Source: Brevibacterium sp. S111
Lineage (GTDB): Bacteria > Actinomycetota > Actinomycetes > Actinomycetales > Brevibacteriaceae
Assembly: GCF_004745075.1 (NCBI RefSeq)
Contig: NZ_RHFH01000004.1
Span: 62,001 to 126,000, forward strand
DNA: 64,000 nt
Direction of reading: 5' to 3'
Numbering within the stretch: position 1 is the stretch's first letter; every line of letters begins with the position of its first letter. A program made the translations under genes and the position numbers. The notes under the pieces are model-generated. The model searched no databases, had not been told where the DNA came from, and saw only the letters and a list, made by a program, of their open reading frames with translations. Positions 46,200 through 54,123 of the stretch are shown here, piece after piece.

Positions 46200-46587
46200 C
46201 GATTCGGTGTTCGCCGCCGTCGGAGGCCACGAAACCTTCAGCCGTCTCGTCGATGTGTTCTACCAGCACGTCGACGCGGATGCTCAGCTCATCGCCATGT
46301 ACCCTGACGGCCACGAGCTCGAGGGCGCGAAGCATCGCCTGCAGACCTTCCTCGAACAGTACTTCGGGGGTCCTTCGACGTATCAGGAGGAACGGGGGCA
46401 TCCGCGGCTGCGGATGCGTCATTTCGACTATCCGATCGACTTCGATGCCCGTGACCGGTGGCTGCGCTGCATGCGTGCGGCACTCGACGATGTCGCTCTG
46501 GCCCCGCTCTACGACGAGATCTTCTGGGACTACTTCCAGCGAGCCGCGACGGCGATGGTGAATACGGCCAATCCGAATATCCGCTGA
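46183..46587 (+). CDS. glbO: Group II truncated hemoglobin
   Basis: A 134-residue globin. The text VFAAVGGHETFSRLVDVFYQHVDAD is the truncated-globin start, and HPRLRMRHFDYPID holds the proximal-histidine region. IFWDYFQRAATAM carries the group II Trp (G8 position). Such proteins bind O2 and are linked to oxygen supply and redox protection in mycobacteria (GlbO, Rv2470). ATG 46183 has AAGGA eight bases upstream and starts within the mscS 3' end. It is the last gene of the pepN-mscS-glbO run, followed by short direct repeats and no clear terminator. Confidence 0.92.
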   Translation: MTQTTDDSVFAAVGGHETFSRLVDVFYQHVDADAQLIAMYPDGHELEGAKHRLQTFLEQYFGGPSTYQEERGHPRLRMRHFDYPIDFDARDRWLRCMRAALDDVALAPLYDEIFWDYFQRAATAMVNTANPNIR

Positions 46588-46665
46588 GCGAGCTCGGACT
46601 CAGCGTCGAAGGCGCCGCTCAGCGAGCGCCGGCTCAGCGTCGAAGGCGGGTGAGCACGATTCGGC
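46588..46665. repeat. Short 34-bp tandem repeats between glbO and a convergent gene
   Basis: GCGAGC-N-CGG-CTCAGCGTCGAAGGCG occurs at 46588-46614 and 46622-46648 with a 34-base period. A degenerate third unit follows, up to the stop of the convergent gene. The shared part CTCAGCGTCGAAGGCG is identical. It may be a locally duplicated spacer. Confidence 0.6.
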
Positions 46666-47334
46666 TCAGCCGCGGATCCGAGTGAGCAGGTGCCCGCCCG
46701 GAGTGACGAGACGCAGCCATCCCGCGGATTCCATGATGGTCAGTTCGCGGTCATCATCGCGTCCTGCCGCAGGAATGAAACGCAGGGCCGTGGCCGCGAA
46801 GGCGAGCCCGCTGGGCACGGCCGTACCCTGGTCGCCGAACATTTCGCGCGACCAGATTCGGGAGCGCAGCGCCTTGACCGCGTGAGCCCCTGAACCTTCC
46901 GGCGCTCCGCTGCTGATCTCGGCCACACCCTGTGCTGCGGTCTCGTGCAGACCGCCCACCGAAATCGTGTCCGTTGTCTGCCATCCTCCGCGCGGAGGCG
47001 CGATGCCCGTCCACGAGACGAGCACGGAGTTCGGGGGCACGGGCAGAGCCGTGCCGTTCTCCTCCCGAGCGAAGCGGTCGAGCAGGTTCGACAGCGGCAC
47101 TGCTTCGTCCAGTCCGTCGAGCTCGGAATCATGCAGGCGCAGAGTCCGCATGGCCAGGACCAGGGGCGTCGAATCGCCCAATCCGTGGGGGAACAGCGGC
47201 GCCACGGAGGCGGCGAGGACGTTGGAGACGACCTGCAGCCGCATCGCACCGTCGGAATCGGCACGGTGGGCCAGGGTGGTGAAAGAGGCGAGATCCCGCA
47301 TCGCCAGCGGGTCGGCGATCTGCAATGTGGTCAT
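46666..47334 (-). CDS. Conserved actinobacterial hypothetical protein (Rv2474c position)
   Basis: A 222-residue soluble protein I cannot assign to a domain. It has no signal peptide, membrane helix or cysteine motif. The most structured parts are AMRTLRLHDSELDGLDEAVPL, VLVSWTGIAPPRGGWQ and AVKALRSRIWSREMFGDQG. It shares a four-base overlap (ATGA) with the preceding hotdog thioesterase gene, so the two are co-translated. The same pair occupies the position of Rv2474c-Rv2475c in M. tuberculosis; that correspondence is from gene order only. No function is proposed. It is convergent with the globin gene. Confidence 0.8.
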   Translation of the reverse strand: MTTLQIADPLAMRDLASFTTLAHRADSDGAMRLQVVSNVLAASVAPLFPHGLGDSTPLVLAMRTLRLHDSELDGLDEAVPLSNLLDRFAREENGTALPVPPNSVLVSWTGIAPPRGGWQTTDTISVGGLHETAAQGVAEISSGAPEGSGAHAVKALRSRIWSREMFGDQGTAVPSGLAFAATALRFIPAAGRDDDRELTIMESAGWLRLVTPGGHLLTRIRG

Positions 47335-47882
47335 CGGCGTGCCCTCCGCAGCGGAACGGCGGTGCCGAGGACGGATTCCATCGCTGCGGTCTCGGCTTCG
47401 TTGAGGCGACGCGGTCGGCCGCTGGCGATGTCGATGAAGACGATGACGGTCTCGGCGACCGTGTAGACCTGCGAACCGTCGGGTTCGCAGATGGTGTAGC
47501 CGACCGTCACCGAGGCGGCCCTGACTTCGCTGATGACCAGATCGACCGCGACGGGTCCGGTGCGGTAGGGCATCGGTGCGCGGTATTCGATCGCGTGGGA
47601 GGCCACTAGCAGCTCGGTCGTCGCCGATGCGTCAGCGAAGATCGTGGGGATCTTCACCCCACTGACAGCATCGGACACTCCGTGCCGGCCGGGCGTCGTC
47701 GGAGCATCGGAGCTGTGGGTCGGGGATCCCAGCGCGCGTACACGAGCCTCTTCGAGCAGCCTGAGCTGGGTGACATTGTTGACATGCCCGTAGGCATCCA
47801 TATCGCCCCATCTCAGCTCCAGCAGTACACGGGTGAAGTCATCGAGCAGTGGATCGGTGGCGCCTGAGTGCATGCTTCCCAT
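47331..47882 (-). CDS. Acyl-CoA thioesterase, 4HBT/hotdog family
   Basis: A ~183-residue hotdog-fold enzyme. LRWGDMDAYGHVNNVTQLRLLEEAR holds the 4HBT active-site Asp and HVNN; SHAIEYRAPMPYRTGPVAVDL and VIVFIDIASGRPRRL are typical of the second half. It hydrolyses acyl-CoA thioesters; chain length is unknown. Several ATG codons are close together; the ATG at 47882 has AAAGG at seven bases and is preferred, but 47885 and 47873 are possible. It is divergent from the TesB-like gene and coupled to the hypothetical gene after it. Confidence 0.85.
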   Translation of the reverse strand: MGSMHSGATDPLLDDFTRVLLELRWGDMDAYGHVNNVTQLRLLEEARVRALGSPTHSSDAPTTPGRHGVSDAVSGVKIPTIFADASATTELLVASHAIEYRAPMPYRTGPVAVDLVISEVRAASVTVGYTICEPDGSQVYTVAETVIVFIDIASGRPRRLNEAETAAMESVLGTAVPLRRARR

Positions 47883-47916
47883 CATGCCACCTTTATCGAC
47901 TCGGTGTCCCACGCGA

Positions 47917-47922
47917 TAGGAT
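47917..47922 (+). promoter_or_regulatory. -10 box of the tesB-like gene
   Basis: TAGGAT fits the actinobacterial -10 pattern and lies 46 bases before ATG 47969. The -35 is weak. Confidence 0.35.
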
Positions 47923-47968
47923 CGTGGACCGTACGCGAAAAAGTCACCGGCGTTGCAGGGAGAGAGCT

Positions 47969-48877
47969 ATGACCGAAGAAGCATCCACCGAAGCAGAGAC
48001 CAACGTGGCGACGCTGCATGACATCCTCGATCTGCAGCGGCTCGAGTTCACCTCGGCGTCGAGCGAAACGGACTTCTTCATCGGCCACAGCCAGTACAAA
48101 CCCGATGGTCGTGTCTACGGCGGTCAGGTGCTGGCCCAGTGCGTCATCGCGGCGGCAGCGACTCTGCCCTCCGACCGGCTCATCCATTCCCTGCACGGCT
48201 ATTTCCTCCGTGCCGGGGATGTCAGCGAACCGATCGAATTCGGTGTCGAGCGCCTGCGCGACGGCCGTTCGTTCTCGGCCCGGCGCGTCCACGCCTATCA
48301 GAAGGGCGCGCCGATCCTTTCGCTGAGCGCCTCGTTCCAGGACGAACAGCCCGGTCTCGACCACGCCGAGCTGATGCCCACCGGTCTGCCGGCTCCCGAG
48401 GACTGCCCGGAGCTGCTCGACTACATCGGCGACGAGGATTCGGCGGTCGTCACCGACTGGCTGCGCAAACGTCCCTTCGAAGTCCGCCCGGTCGAACCGT
48501 CCCTGCACACCTCAGGGGTCTCCGATCCCTCGATCACCGAGCAGCATTCATGGTTCCGGGCCAGTGCCCCCTTCGGCGACGACCCCGTCCTCAATGCCGC
48601 AGCTTTGGCCTATGCCAGCGACTTCAACCTCCTCGAACCTGTTCTCCGTCATCACCGGCTGACGTGGAGGAGCCCCGGTCTGCGGGTCGCCAGCCTCGAC
48701 CACGCCATGTGGTGGCATCGTCGGGTCAAGGTCGACGAGTGGATGCTCTACGTTCAGGAGTCACCGGCGGCACAGGGCGGACGGGGTCTCGGTTACGGAC
48801 GGATCTTCTCCCAGGACGGGACGCTGCTGGCCACGGTGGCGCAGGAGGGCATGGTCCGGGTCAAGGAGAGCCGGTGA
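47969..48877 (+). CDS. Acyl-CoA thioesterase II (TesB-like)
   Basis: A 302-residue double-hotdog thioesterase. The first half has DFFIGHSQYKPDGRVYGGQVLAQC and LHGYFLRAGDVSEPIEF, a strong TesB signature. The second has HSWFRASAPFGDDPVLNAAALAYASDFNLLEP and ASLDHAMWWHRRVKVDEWMLY, with Asp, Thr/Ser and Gln positions of the active site. It hydrolyses medium- to long-chain acyl-CoAs. ATG 47969 follows GGGAGAG. The stop overlaps the start of an 82-residue membrane protein as GTGA. Confidence 0.92.
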   Translation: MTEEASTEAETNVATLHDILDLQRLEFTSASSETDFFIGHSQYKPDGRVYGGQVLAQCVIAAAATLPSDRLIHSLHGYFLRAGDVSEPIEFGVERLRDGRSFSARRVHAYQKGAPILSLSASFQDEQPGLDHAELMPTGLPAPEDCPELLDYIGDEDSAVVTDWLRKRPFEVRPVEPSLHTSGVSDPSITEQHSWFRASAPFGDDPVLNAAALAYASDFNLLEPVLRHHRLTWRSPGLRVASLDHAMWWHRRVKVDEWMLYVQESPAAQGGRGLGYGRIFSQDGTLLATVAQEGMVRVKESR

Positions 48878-49122
48878 AGAACGATCCGATGCCGAGCGAC
48901 CCGACGATGATGGACGTCATCGGCACGATCCTCAGCCGCCTGGTGAACGTGGCCCTGTTCATCGTCATCGCGCTCCTCACCCTCGCCGCGCTCAACGGCA
49001 GAACCGATCTGCCTATCGGGGTCTGCGCGATCCTGTCGGTCATCAGCGGGGTCATCGGCACAGTTCTCATCCGCCTCCTGTTCAAGGGTCTCGGAGCGCT
49101 TCTGCGCCCATCCGAACGCTGA
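48874..49122 (+). CDS. Small two-helix membrane protein coupled to tesB
   Basis: An 82-residue protein starting at GTG 48874, overlapping the tesB stop. AAGGAG lies a few bases upstream inside tesB. It has a short polar N-terminus and two hydrophobic segments: VNVALFIVIALLTLAALNG and VCAILSVISGVIGTVLIRLLF. The end is basic (RPSER). No family is recognised. It is the last gene before the ettA terminator and convergent ettA. Coupled translation suggests a link with the thioesterase, perhaps membrane-lipid related, but that is only a guess. Confidence 0.7.
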   Translation: MKNDPMPSDPTMMDVIGTILSRLVNVALFIVIALLTLAALNGRTDLPIGVCAILSVISGVIGTVLIRLLFKGLGALLRPSER

Positions 49123-49215
49123 ACCGTACACTCGGTCAGCGGCCAGTCGACGATCTGCGCACGCCGGTTGAGAGCCGAACAGAGCAGCAGAATCATTCGA
49201 TCAGCGCTGACCGGA

Positions 49216-49255
49216 CACAGAAGTGCCCCCGCCACCGGGCGGAGGCACTTCTGTG
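49216..49255 (-). terminator. Terminator after ettA
   Basis: An 18-bp stem (CACAGAAGTGCC...) with a four-base loop. The one plus-strand mismatch becomes a G-T wobble on the minus strand, so it favours ending ettA transcription. Confidence 0.75.
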
Positions 49256-49283
49256 GAGAATCGGCGGCTGCGGCCGGTGAGGC

Positions 49284-50966
49284 TCAGTCGCGGGTGAGAC
49301 GACGGTGCGTGACCCGATGCGGTCGCGCCGCATCCTCACCGAGGCGTTCGACCTTGTTCTTCTCGTACGACTCGAAGTTGCCTTCGAACCAGTACCAGTT
49401 CGCCGGATTCTCCTCGGTGCCTTCCCACGCCAGAATGTGTGTGGCCACACGGTCGAGGAACCACCGGTCGTGGGAGACCACCACGGCACAGCCCGGGAAC
49501 TCGAGAAGCGCGTTCTCCAAGGAACCCAGGGTTTCGACGTCGAGGTCGTTAGTCGGCTCATCGAGGAGAAGGAGGTTTCCGCCCTGTTTGAGGGTGAGTG
49601 CGAGGTTGAGACGGTTGCGCTCACCGCCGGAGAGGACGCCGGCCTTCTTCTGCTGGTCCGGACCTTTGAATCCGAACGCTGAGACATAGGCACGCGAAGG
49701 CATCTCCACCGCACCGACCTGAATGAAGTCGAGTCCATCGGAGACGACTTCCCACAGGCTCTTGTCCGGGTCGATTCCGCCGCGCGACTGGTCGACATAG
49801 GAGAGCTTGACGGTGTCGCCGACTTTGAGATCGCCGCCGTCGAGCTCTTCGATCCCGACGATCGTCTTGAACAGCGTCGTCTTACCGACGCCATTGGGGC
49901 CGATGACACCGACGATGCCGTTGCGCGGCAGCGAGAAGCTCAGACCATCGATGAGCTGACGACCGTCGAAGCCCTTCTGCAGGTTATCGGCCTCGATGAC
50001 GACATCTCCGAGGCGGGGACCGGCAGGGATCTGGATCTCTTCGAAGTCGAGCTTGCGGGTCTTCTCCGCTTCTGCGGCCATCTCCTCATAGCGGGCCAGA
50101 CGTGCCTTGGACTTCGTCTGCTTCGCCTTCGGATTCGAACGCACCCACTCGAGTTCGTCTTTCAGCCGCTTAGAGAGTTTGGCGTCCTTCTTGCCCTGGA
50201 CCTGGAGGCGCTCCTGCTTCTTCTCCAGGTAGGTCGAGTAGTTGCCCTCATAGGGGTAGAGGTGACCGCGGTCGATCTCGGCGATCCATTCGGCGACATG
50301 ATCGAGGAAGTACCTATCGTGAGTGATCGCGATGACCGCTCCCGGGTAGGTCTTCAGGTGCTGCTCGAGCCACAGCACGGATTCGGCATCGAGGTGGTTC
50401 GTCGGCTCGTCGAGAAGCAGCAGGTCCGGCTTCTCGAGGAGGAGCTTGCACAGGGCCACGCGGCGGCGCTCACCGCCGGAGAGCACCGAGACCTCGGCAT
50501 CCGGCGGCGGGCAGCGCAGAGCGTCCATCGCCTGTTCGAGCTGCGAGTCGAGATCCCACGCGTCGGCCGCGTCGATGGCTTCCTGGAGCTTGCCCATCTC
50601 TTCCATGAGGGCGTCGAAGTCCGCATCGGGACTGGCCATCTCCTCGGAGATCGCATTGAAGCGGTCGACCTTCGCCTTGATCTCGCCGACGCCTTCTTCG
50701 ACGTTGCCGAGGACTGTCTTCTCTTCGTTCAGGGGCGGTTCCTGCAGAAGGATGCCCACGGAGTAACCGGGGCTGAGTCGAGCTTCGCCGTTCGAGGGCT
50801 GCTCGAGTCCCGCCATGATCTTGAGGATCGTCGATTTGCCGGCGCCGTTGGGGCCGACCATACCGATCTTCGCTCCTGGGTAGAACGACATCGATACATC
50901 GTCGAGGATGACTTTGTCACCGTGCGCTTTGCGCGCTTTGTGCATGGTGTAGATGAATTCGGCCAT
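49284..50966 (-). CDS. ettA: Energy-dependent translational throttle protein EttA (ABC-F)
   Basis: A 560-residue ABC-F ATPase that binds the ribosomal E site and gates the first elongation step by ATP/ADP ratio. It has two ABC cassettes: Walker A GPNGAGKST at about 38-46 and GPNGVGKTT in the second half, with signatures LSGGERRRVALCKLLL and LSGGERNRLNLALTL. The arm and linker (YPYEGNYSTYLEKKQERL) match EttA. There are no membrane helices. The start AEFIYTMHKARKAHGDKVILDD is typical of actinobacterial EttA (Rv2477c). It follows a lipoprotein gene by 47 bases. Confidence 0.95.
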   Translation of the reverse strand: MAEFIYTMHKARKAHGDKVILDDVSMSFYPGAKIGMVGPNGAGKSTILKIMAGLEQPSNGEARLSPGYSVGILLQEPPLNEEKTVLGNVEEGVGEIKAKVDRFNAISEEMASPDADFDALMEEMGKLQEAIDAADAWDLDSQLEQAMDALRCPPPDAEVSVLSGGERRRVALCKLLLEKPDLLLLDEPTNHLDAESVLWLEQHLKTYPGAVIAITHDRYFLDHVAEWIAEIDRGHLYPYEGNYSTYLEKKQERLQVQGKKDAKLSKRLKDELEWVRSNPKAKQTKSKARLARYEEMAAEAEKTRKLDFEEIQIPAGPRLGDVVIEADNLQKGFDGRQLIDGLSFSLPRNGIVGVIGPNGVGKTTLFKTIVGIEELDGGDLKVGDTVKLSYVDQSRGGIDPDKSLWEVVSDGLDFIQVGAVEMPSRAYVSAFGFKGPDQQKKAGVLSGGERNRLNLALTLKQGGNLLLLDEPTNDLDVETLGSLENALLEFPGCAVVVSHDRWFLDRVATHILAWEGTEENPANWYWFEGNFESYEKNKVERLGEDAARPHRVTHRRLTRD

Positions 50967-51013
50967 AGTGTCCTCAGGCTATCGTTTCCGCGCGCTCAAG
51001 CGTTAATTGGCGT

Positions 51014-51622
51014 TCAGCCGCCGCCGAGCGAAGGGGCCTCGTCCGAGGAACCGGAACTGCCGTCGGAGCTTGGAGAGTCCTCGCTCGGCTGCGGAGTCTC
51101 TGTCTGCTCGTCCTTGCCGTTGATATCCTCCCCCGGCAGGTGGCCCTTGCCGTTGGAGTCACCTTCTTCGTCCCGCTTCTCCCCCTTCGGAGCCTTGACC
51201 CCCTTCGGCCTGTCGACCTCGCCGAACAGGCAGGAACCCGTCGACTCTGTGGGCTCCACGAGTTCTGCCGTCGCCTTCCCCGACCGGATCTCTCCGACGA
51301 CACAGCCCTTGTCGGTCTTGACTCCAAACATCTTCGATGGGACATCGTTGCCCAATGGCGAGGCGTCGAGTGTGGCTTCAAGCTGATCGGGCTCGTAACC
51401 GGCGTCGAGCATCGTGGTGAAGAACTTCTTCGTCGACGGGACCGAGTCCTTGTCCCCCGTGATCGGTTTGAGTGCCTTGAGCACCTTGTCCACCTCGGCC
51501 ACGGGAGCAGCGTGAGTCGTCTTCGGTTCGGGTTTGGCGTCGTCGCCGCCGAAGCCCAGAAGGGAGCAGCCCGACAATGCCAGAGTCAGTGCTGCGGCAC
51601 CCAGCACAGGAACAAGACGCAT
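51014..51622 (-). CDS. Predicted lipoprotein, DUF6993-like
   Basis: A 202-residue exported protein. The signal LVPVLGAAALTLALSGC ends with a lipobox (LSGC, Cys19), so it is a lipoprotein. A short globular domain follows with FFTTMLDAGYEPDQLEATLD and MFGVKTDKGCVVGEI...GSCLFGEV, whose cysteine placement resembles DUF6993 proteins found near ettA in Micrococcales (from memory). The last ~70 residues are Glu/Ser/Asp/Gly-rich and disordered. The function is unknown. It sits between ssb and ettA on the same strand, 78 bases after ssb. Confidence 0.75.
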   Translation of the reverse strand: MRLVPVLGAAALTLALSGCSLLGFGGDDAKPEPKTTHAAPVAEVDKVLKALKPITGDKDSVPSTKKFFTTMLDAGYEPDQLEATLDASPLGNDVPSKMFGVKTDKGCVVGEIRSGKATAELVEPTESTGSCLFGEVDRPKGVKAPKGEKRDEEGDSNGKGHLPGEDINGKDEQTETPQPSEDSPSSDGSSGSSDEAPSLGGG

Positions 51623-51699
51623 CTGAAACCTCGGCGAGAGGGGACGATTGACAGTCTCACTTTAACCGATCGAGGCGGCTGGCGGTGGCAGCGAATCGA

Positions 51700-52371
51700 T
51701 CAGAACGGCGCCGCCGCGGCAGCGGTCACTGCCGCGATCGCGGTATCGTCCGCGCTGGGCCCGTCGTTGTCGCCCGTCGCAGCGCTGCTGCCCGTTCCCT
51801 CTTGGTCGGCTCCATCGCTTTCAGCCGCCGACGCCTCCCCCTCAGCGACCGAGGTGTCGGCATCGGACGATGGGCGCTCACCGGCACCGGTCGTGCGAGC
51901 AGCAGTCGCCACCTCGGCTGCAGAAGGAGAACCGAGGCCCTCCCAGCCATCGCTCTCAGCCGTGCCGGTGTCCTCCGGCGCTTTCGACGGCTGATTCTCT
52001 GTCCGGTCCTGTCCCTTGGCCCTCCGGTAGTGCGCGGTTCCGTAGCGCAGGTCGGGACCGATGTGGTCGGCGACGACGGTCGGGGCGACGCCGCTTCGCT
52101 CTTCGGTTTCCCACTCGCGGTTGCGCAGACTGCCGGTGACGATGACCGCGGTGCCTTTGCCCAGCGACATGGAGGAATTGCTGGCCAGATCTCCGTAGCA
52201 GTCGATGCCGAACCAGGAGGTGCCGTCGTTGATGAATTCCCCGGTGCCTCTGTCGACTCTCCAGTGATTGACGGCAAGGCGGAAGGACGCACAGGCCCGC
52301 CCGGACGGCAGCGTGCGAGCAGTGGGTTCGGTGGCGATGGTGCCGGTGACGGTGATTGGAATGGCGGACAT
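51700..52371 (-). CDS. Single-stranded DNA-binding protein paralogue
   Basis: A 223-residue SSB. The OB fold is in residues 1-110: IPITVTGTIATEPTARTLPSGRACASFRLAVNHW, WFGIDCYGDLASNSSMSLGKGTAVIVTGSLRNREWET. The tail is Ala/Ser/Glu-rich and ends AAAAAPF, keeping the final Pro-Phe but not the DDDIPF-type acidic tip. It is probably the second SSB of actinobacteria (SsbB-like; Rv2478c sits beside ettA in the same way), rather than the essential copy near rpsF/rplI. AGGAG precedes ATG 52371. Binding of ssDNA during natural stress repair or transformation is possible but unproven. Confidence 0.88.
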   Translation of the reverse strand: MSAIPITVTGTIATEPTARTLPSGRACASFRLAVNHWRVDRGTGEFINDGTSWFGIDCYGDLASNSSMSLGKGTAVIVTGSLRNREWETEERSGVAPTVVADHIGPDLRYGTAHYRRAKGQDRTENQPSKAPEDTGTAESDGWEGLGSPSAAEVATAARTTGAGERPSSDADTSVAEGEASAAESDGADQEGTGSSAATGDNDGPSADDTAIAAVTAAAAAPF

Positions 52372-52471
52372 CGGTGTCTCCTCTTCGACTGGATGGCGGC
52401 ACGCGATCCTCGGCGGTCGCGTGGTCCTCCAGTCAGCCCGGAACCGTCCTCCCCCGTCCAGAGATTGAAAA

Positions 52472-52506
52472 TGCCCTGTGGATGACGCTTTTCCATCCAC
52501 AGGGCA
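52472..52506 (-). terminator. Terminator after the dynamin-like operon
   Basis: TGCCCTGTGGATG pairs exactly with its complement across nine bases and is followed by TTTTCAAT on the minus strand. This is the most classical terminator in the window and separates the GTPase pair from ssb. Confidence 0.85.
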
Positions 52507-52542
52507 CAGGAGACCGAGTCGCACTCATTGTGCGCTGAAGTC

Positions 52543-54123
52543 TCAGGTGAGCATTTCGTATGCCCGCCGATGCTCACCGATGACAGCCTTCACCGGTTCG
52601 AGGTAGGAGCTCTGCGCAACCTGACCGACCGCGTCCCGCAGTCTGGCGTCGACTTCGGCACCCGCTTCGCTGGCCCCTCTGTTCCGCGCCGATTTCGCCA
52701 TCAGCGAGGTGATCACGGAGCCGATCACACCGATCACGAGCAGTCCGATGCTCACCACCCAGCACCAAGCCGGCAGCGTTCCGGAACCGATCGCCGCGGC
52801 CAGGGCGGAGGCGACGACACCGACGATTCCGATGATCGTGGCGATGAAGAAGACGATCTGCAGGGTGTGTGCAAGCGACCACCAACCGGGACGACGCCGG
52901 GTGATCTCCACAGCGGTGATGGCCGAGTCGAGGTTGTCGGAGAGCTCGTCTGTGCTTCTCTTCTCCGCTTCGGCGGCGTCGTTCTGCCACGCTCGGGGCA
53001 TCGTGGACACCGATTCGGTGATCAGTTCGTGGGCCATCAATCGCACGTGCGCACTCTGCGCCTTGGTGGTCGCCGGGACCGAGGCGCGGACGAGTTCGTC
53101 ACGGTCCTGTCCGTGCTTGGCGCCGAGTGGATCCGGAGCATTGCGCTGCATCCACGCGAGAACGGGATACCCGGTCTTGCGATAGGCACGACGAATGTAA
53201 TCATCGTGAACCGTCTGCGCCACGGCGTCGACGCCGGCGGCATCGGACATCGTCTCGACGAGGCGGGAAGCTCCTGGCAGTTCGTCCGGAGGGGCGACGG
53301 GCTCGCCGAGTTCCTTCCGGATCCGTTTGGCCATGGCCTGCATATCCGCCAGCAGTCGTTCGGCGGCCGCTTCATTCGAGTCGACGGTATCGGCGAGGAT
53401 GCTGCGCAGCTCGGGAATGCCCTCACGGGTCGCTGCTGAGGAGACGCGCACATTCGTTTCGCTGAGACCGTCTTCATTGAGCAGCTGTCGCAGATGGTCG
53501 GCCGCCGCCTTCTGCTCTTCCGGACTGAGCTTGTCGATCTGGTTGAGGACGACGACCATATTTGCGCTGTTCTCGGCGAGTTTCGTCAGATACTCCGAGT
53601 GCAGGGAGAAATCGGCGTACTTCTGCGGATCGACGACCCAGAACACAACGTCGACGAGGCCGACCAGACGATCGGATTCGACCCGATGCTCGACCGCGGT
53701 CGAATCGTGATCGGGCAGGTCGAGGAGGATGAGTCCGTGCAGTCGGCGCTGGTCGTCACCGTCGAGGGCGGATTCGCGCCAGGTGCGGCTGCGTTCGGGA
53801 ACATGCAGCCAGTTGAGGACGTCGTTTCCGCCGTCTCCCCACACGCAGGCTGTCGGCCGTGACGTCGTCGGCCTCCGAACCCCCACGCGGGCGATCTCGA
53901 GACCTGCCACCGCGTTGAACAGCGAAGACTTGCCCGAACCGGTCGATCCCGCGAAGGCGACAACGGTGAAGTCCTCGCCCAGGCCCAATCGGTCCTCGGC
54001 CCGGTCGAGCAGATTTTGGGCATCGGCTCGAACGTCTCCGGCGAGTTTGTCCTCATTGAGCGACAGCGAATGCCGGATCCCTTCGGCCAGTCGTCGGATC
54101 TCGGTCTGTGCAGAACTGTTCAC
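52543..54123 (-). CDS. Dynamin-like GTPase, second gene of the pair
   Basis: A 526-residue membrane GTPase. G1 is AGSTGSGKSSLFNAVAG, G2 threonine lies in VRRPTTSRPTA, G3 is LLDLPDHDS and G4 is VVLNQIDKLS, so the GTPase core looks complete. Two membrane helices lie at about 425-450 and 457-480 (LQIVFFIATIIGIVGVVASAL; WVVSIGLLVIGVIGSVITS). Such paired proteins (DynA/DynB of Streptomyces) help stabilise division septa, binding membranes and FtsZ-associated factors. The GTG start overlaps the upstream gene stop by four bases (GTGA). A clean terminator follows. Confidence 0.85.
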   Translation of the reverse strand: MNSSAQTEIRRLAEGIRHSLSLNEDKLAGDVRADAQNLLDRAEDRLGLGEDFTVVAFAGSTGSGKSSLFNAVAGLEIARVGVRRPTTSRPTACVWGDGGNDVLNWLHVPERSRTWRESALDGDDQRRLHGLILLDLPDHDSTAVEHRVESDRLVGLVDVVFWVVDPQKYADFSLHSEYLTKLAENSANMVVVLNQIDKLSPEEQKAAADHLRQLLNEDGLSETNVRVSSAATREGIPELRSILADTVDSNEAAAERLLADMQAMAKRIRKELGEPVAPPDELPGASRLVETMSDAAGVDAVAQTVHDDYIRRAYRKTGYPVLAWMQRNAPDPLGAKHGQDRDELVRASVPATTKAQSAHVRLMAHELITESVSTMPRAWQNDAAEAEKRSTDELSDNLDSAITAVEITRRRPGWWSLAHTLQIVFFIATIIGIVGVVASALAAAIGSGTLPAWCWVVSIGLLVIGVIGSVITSLMAKSARNRGASEAGAEVDARLRDAVGQVAQSSYLEPVKAVIGEHRRAYEMLT

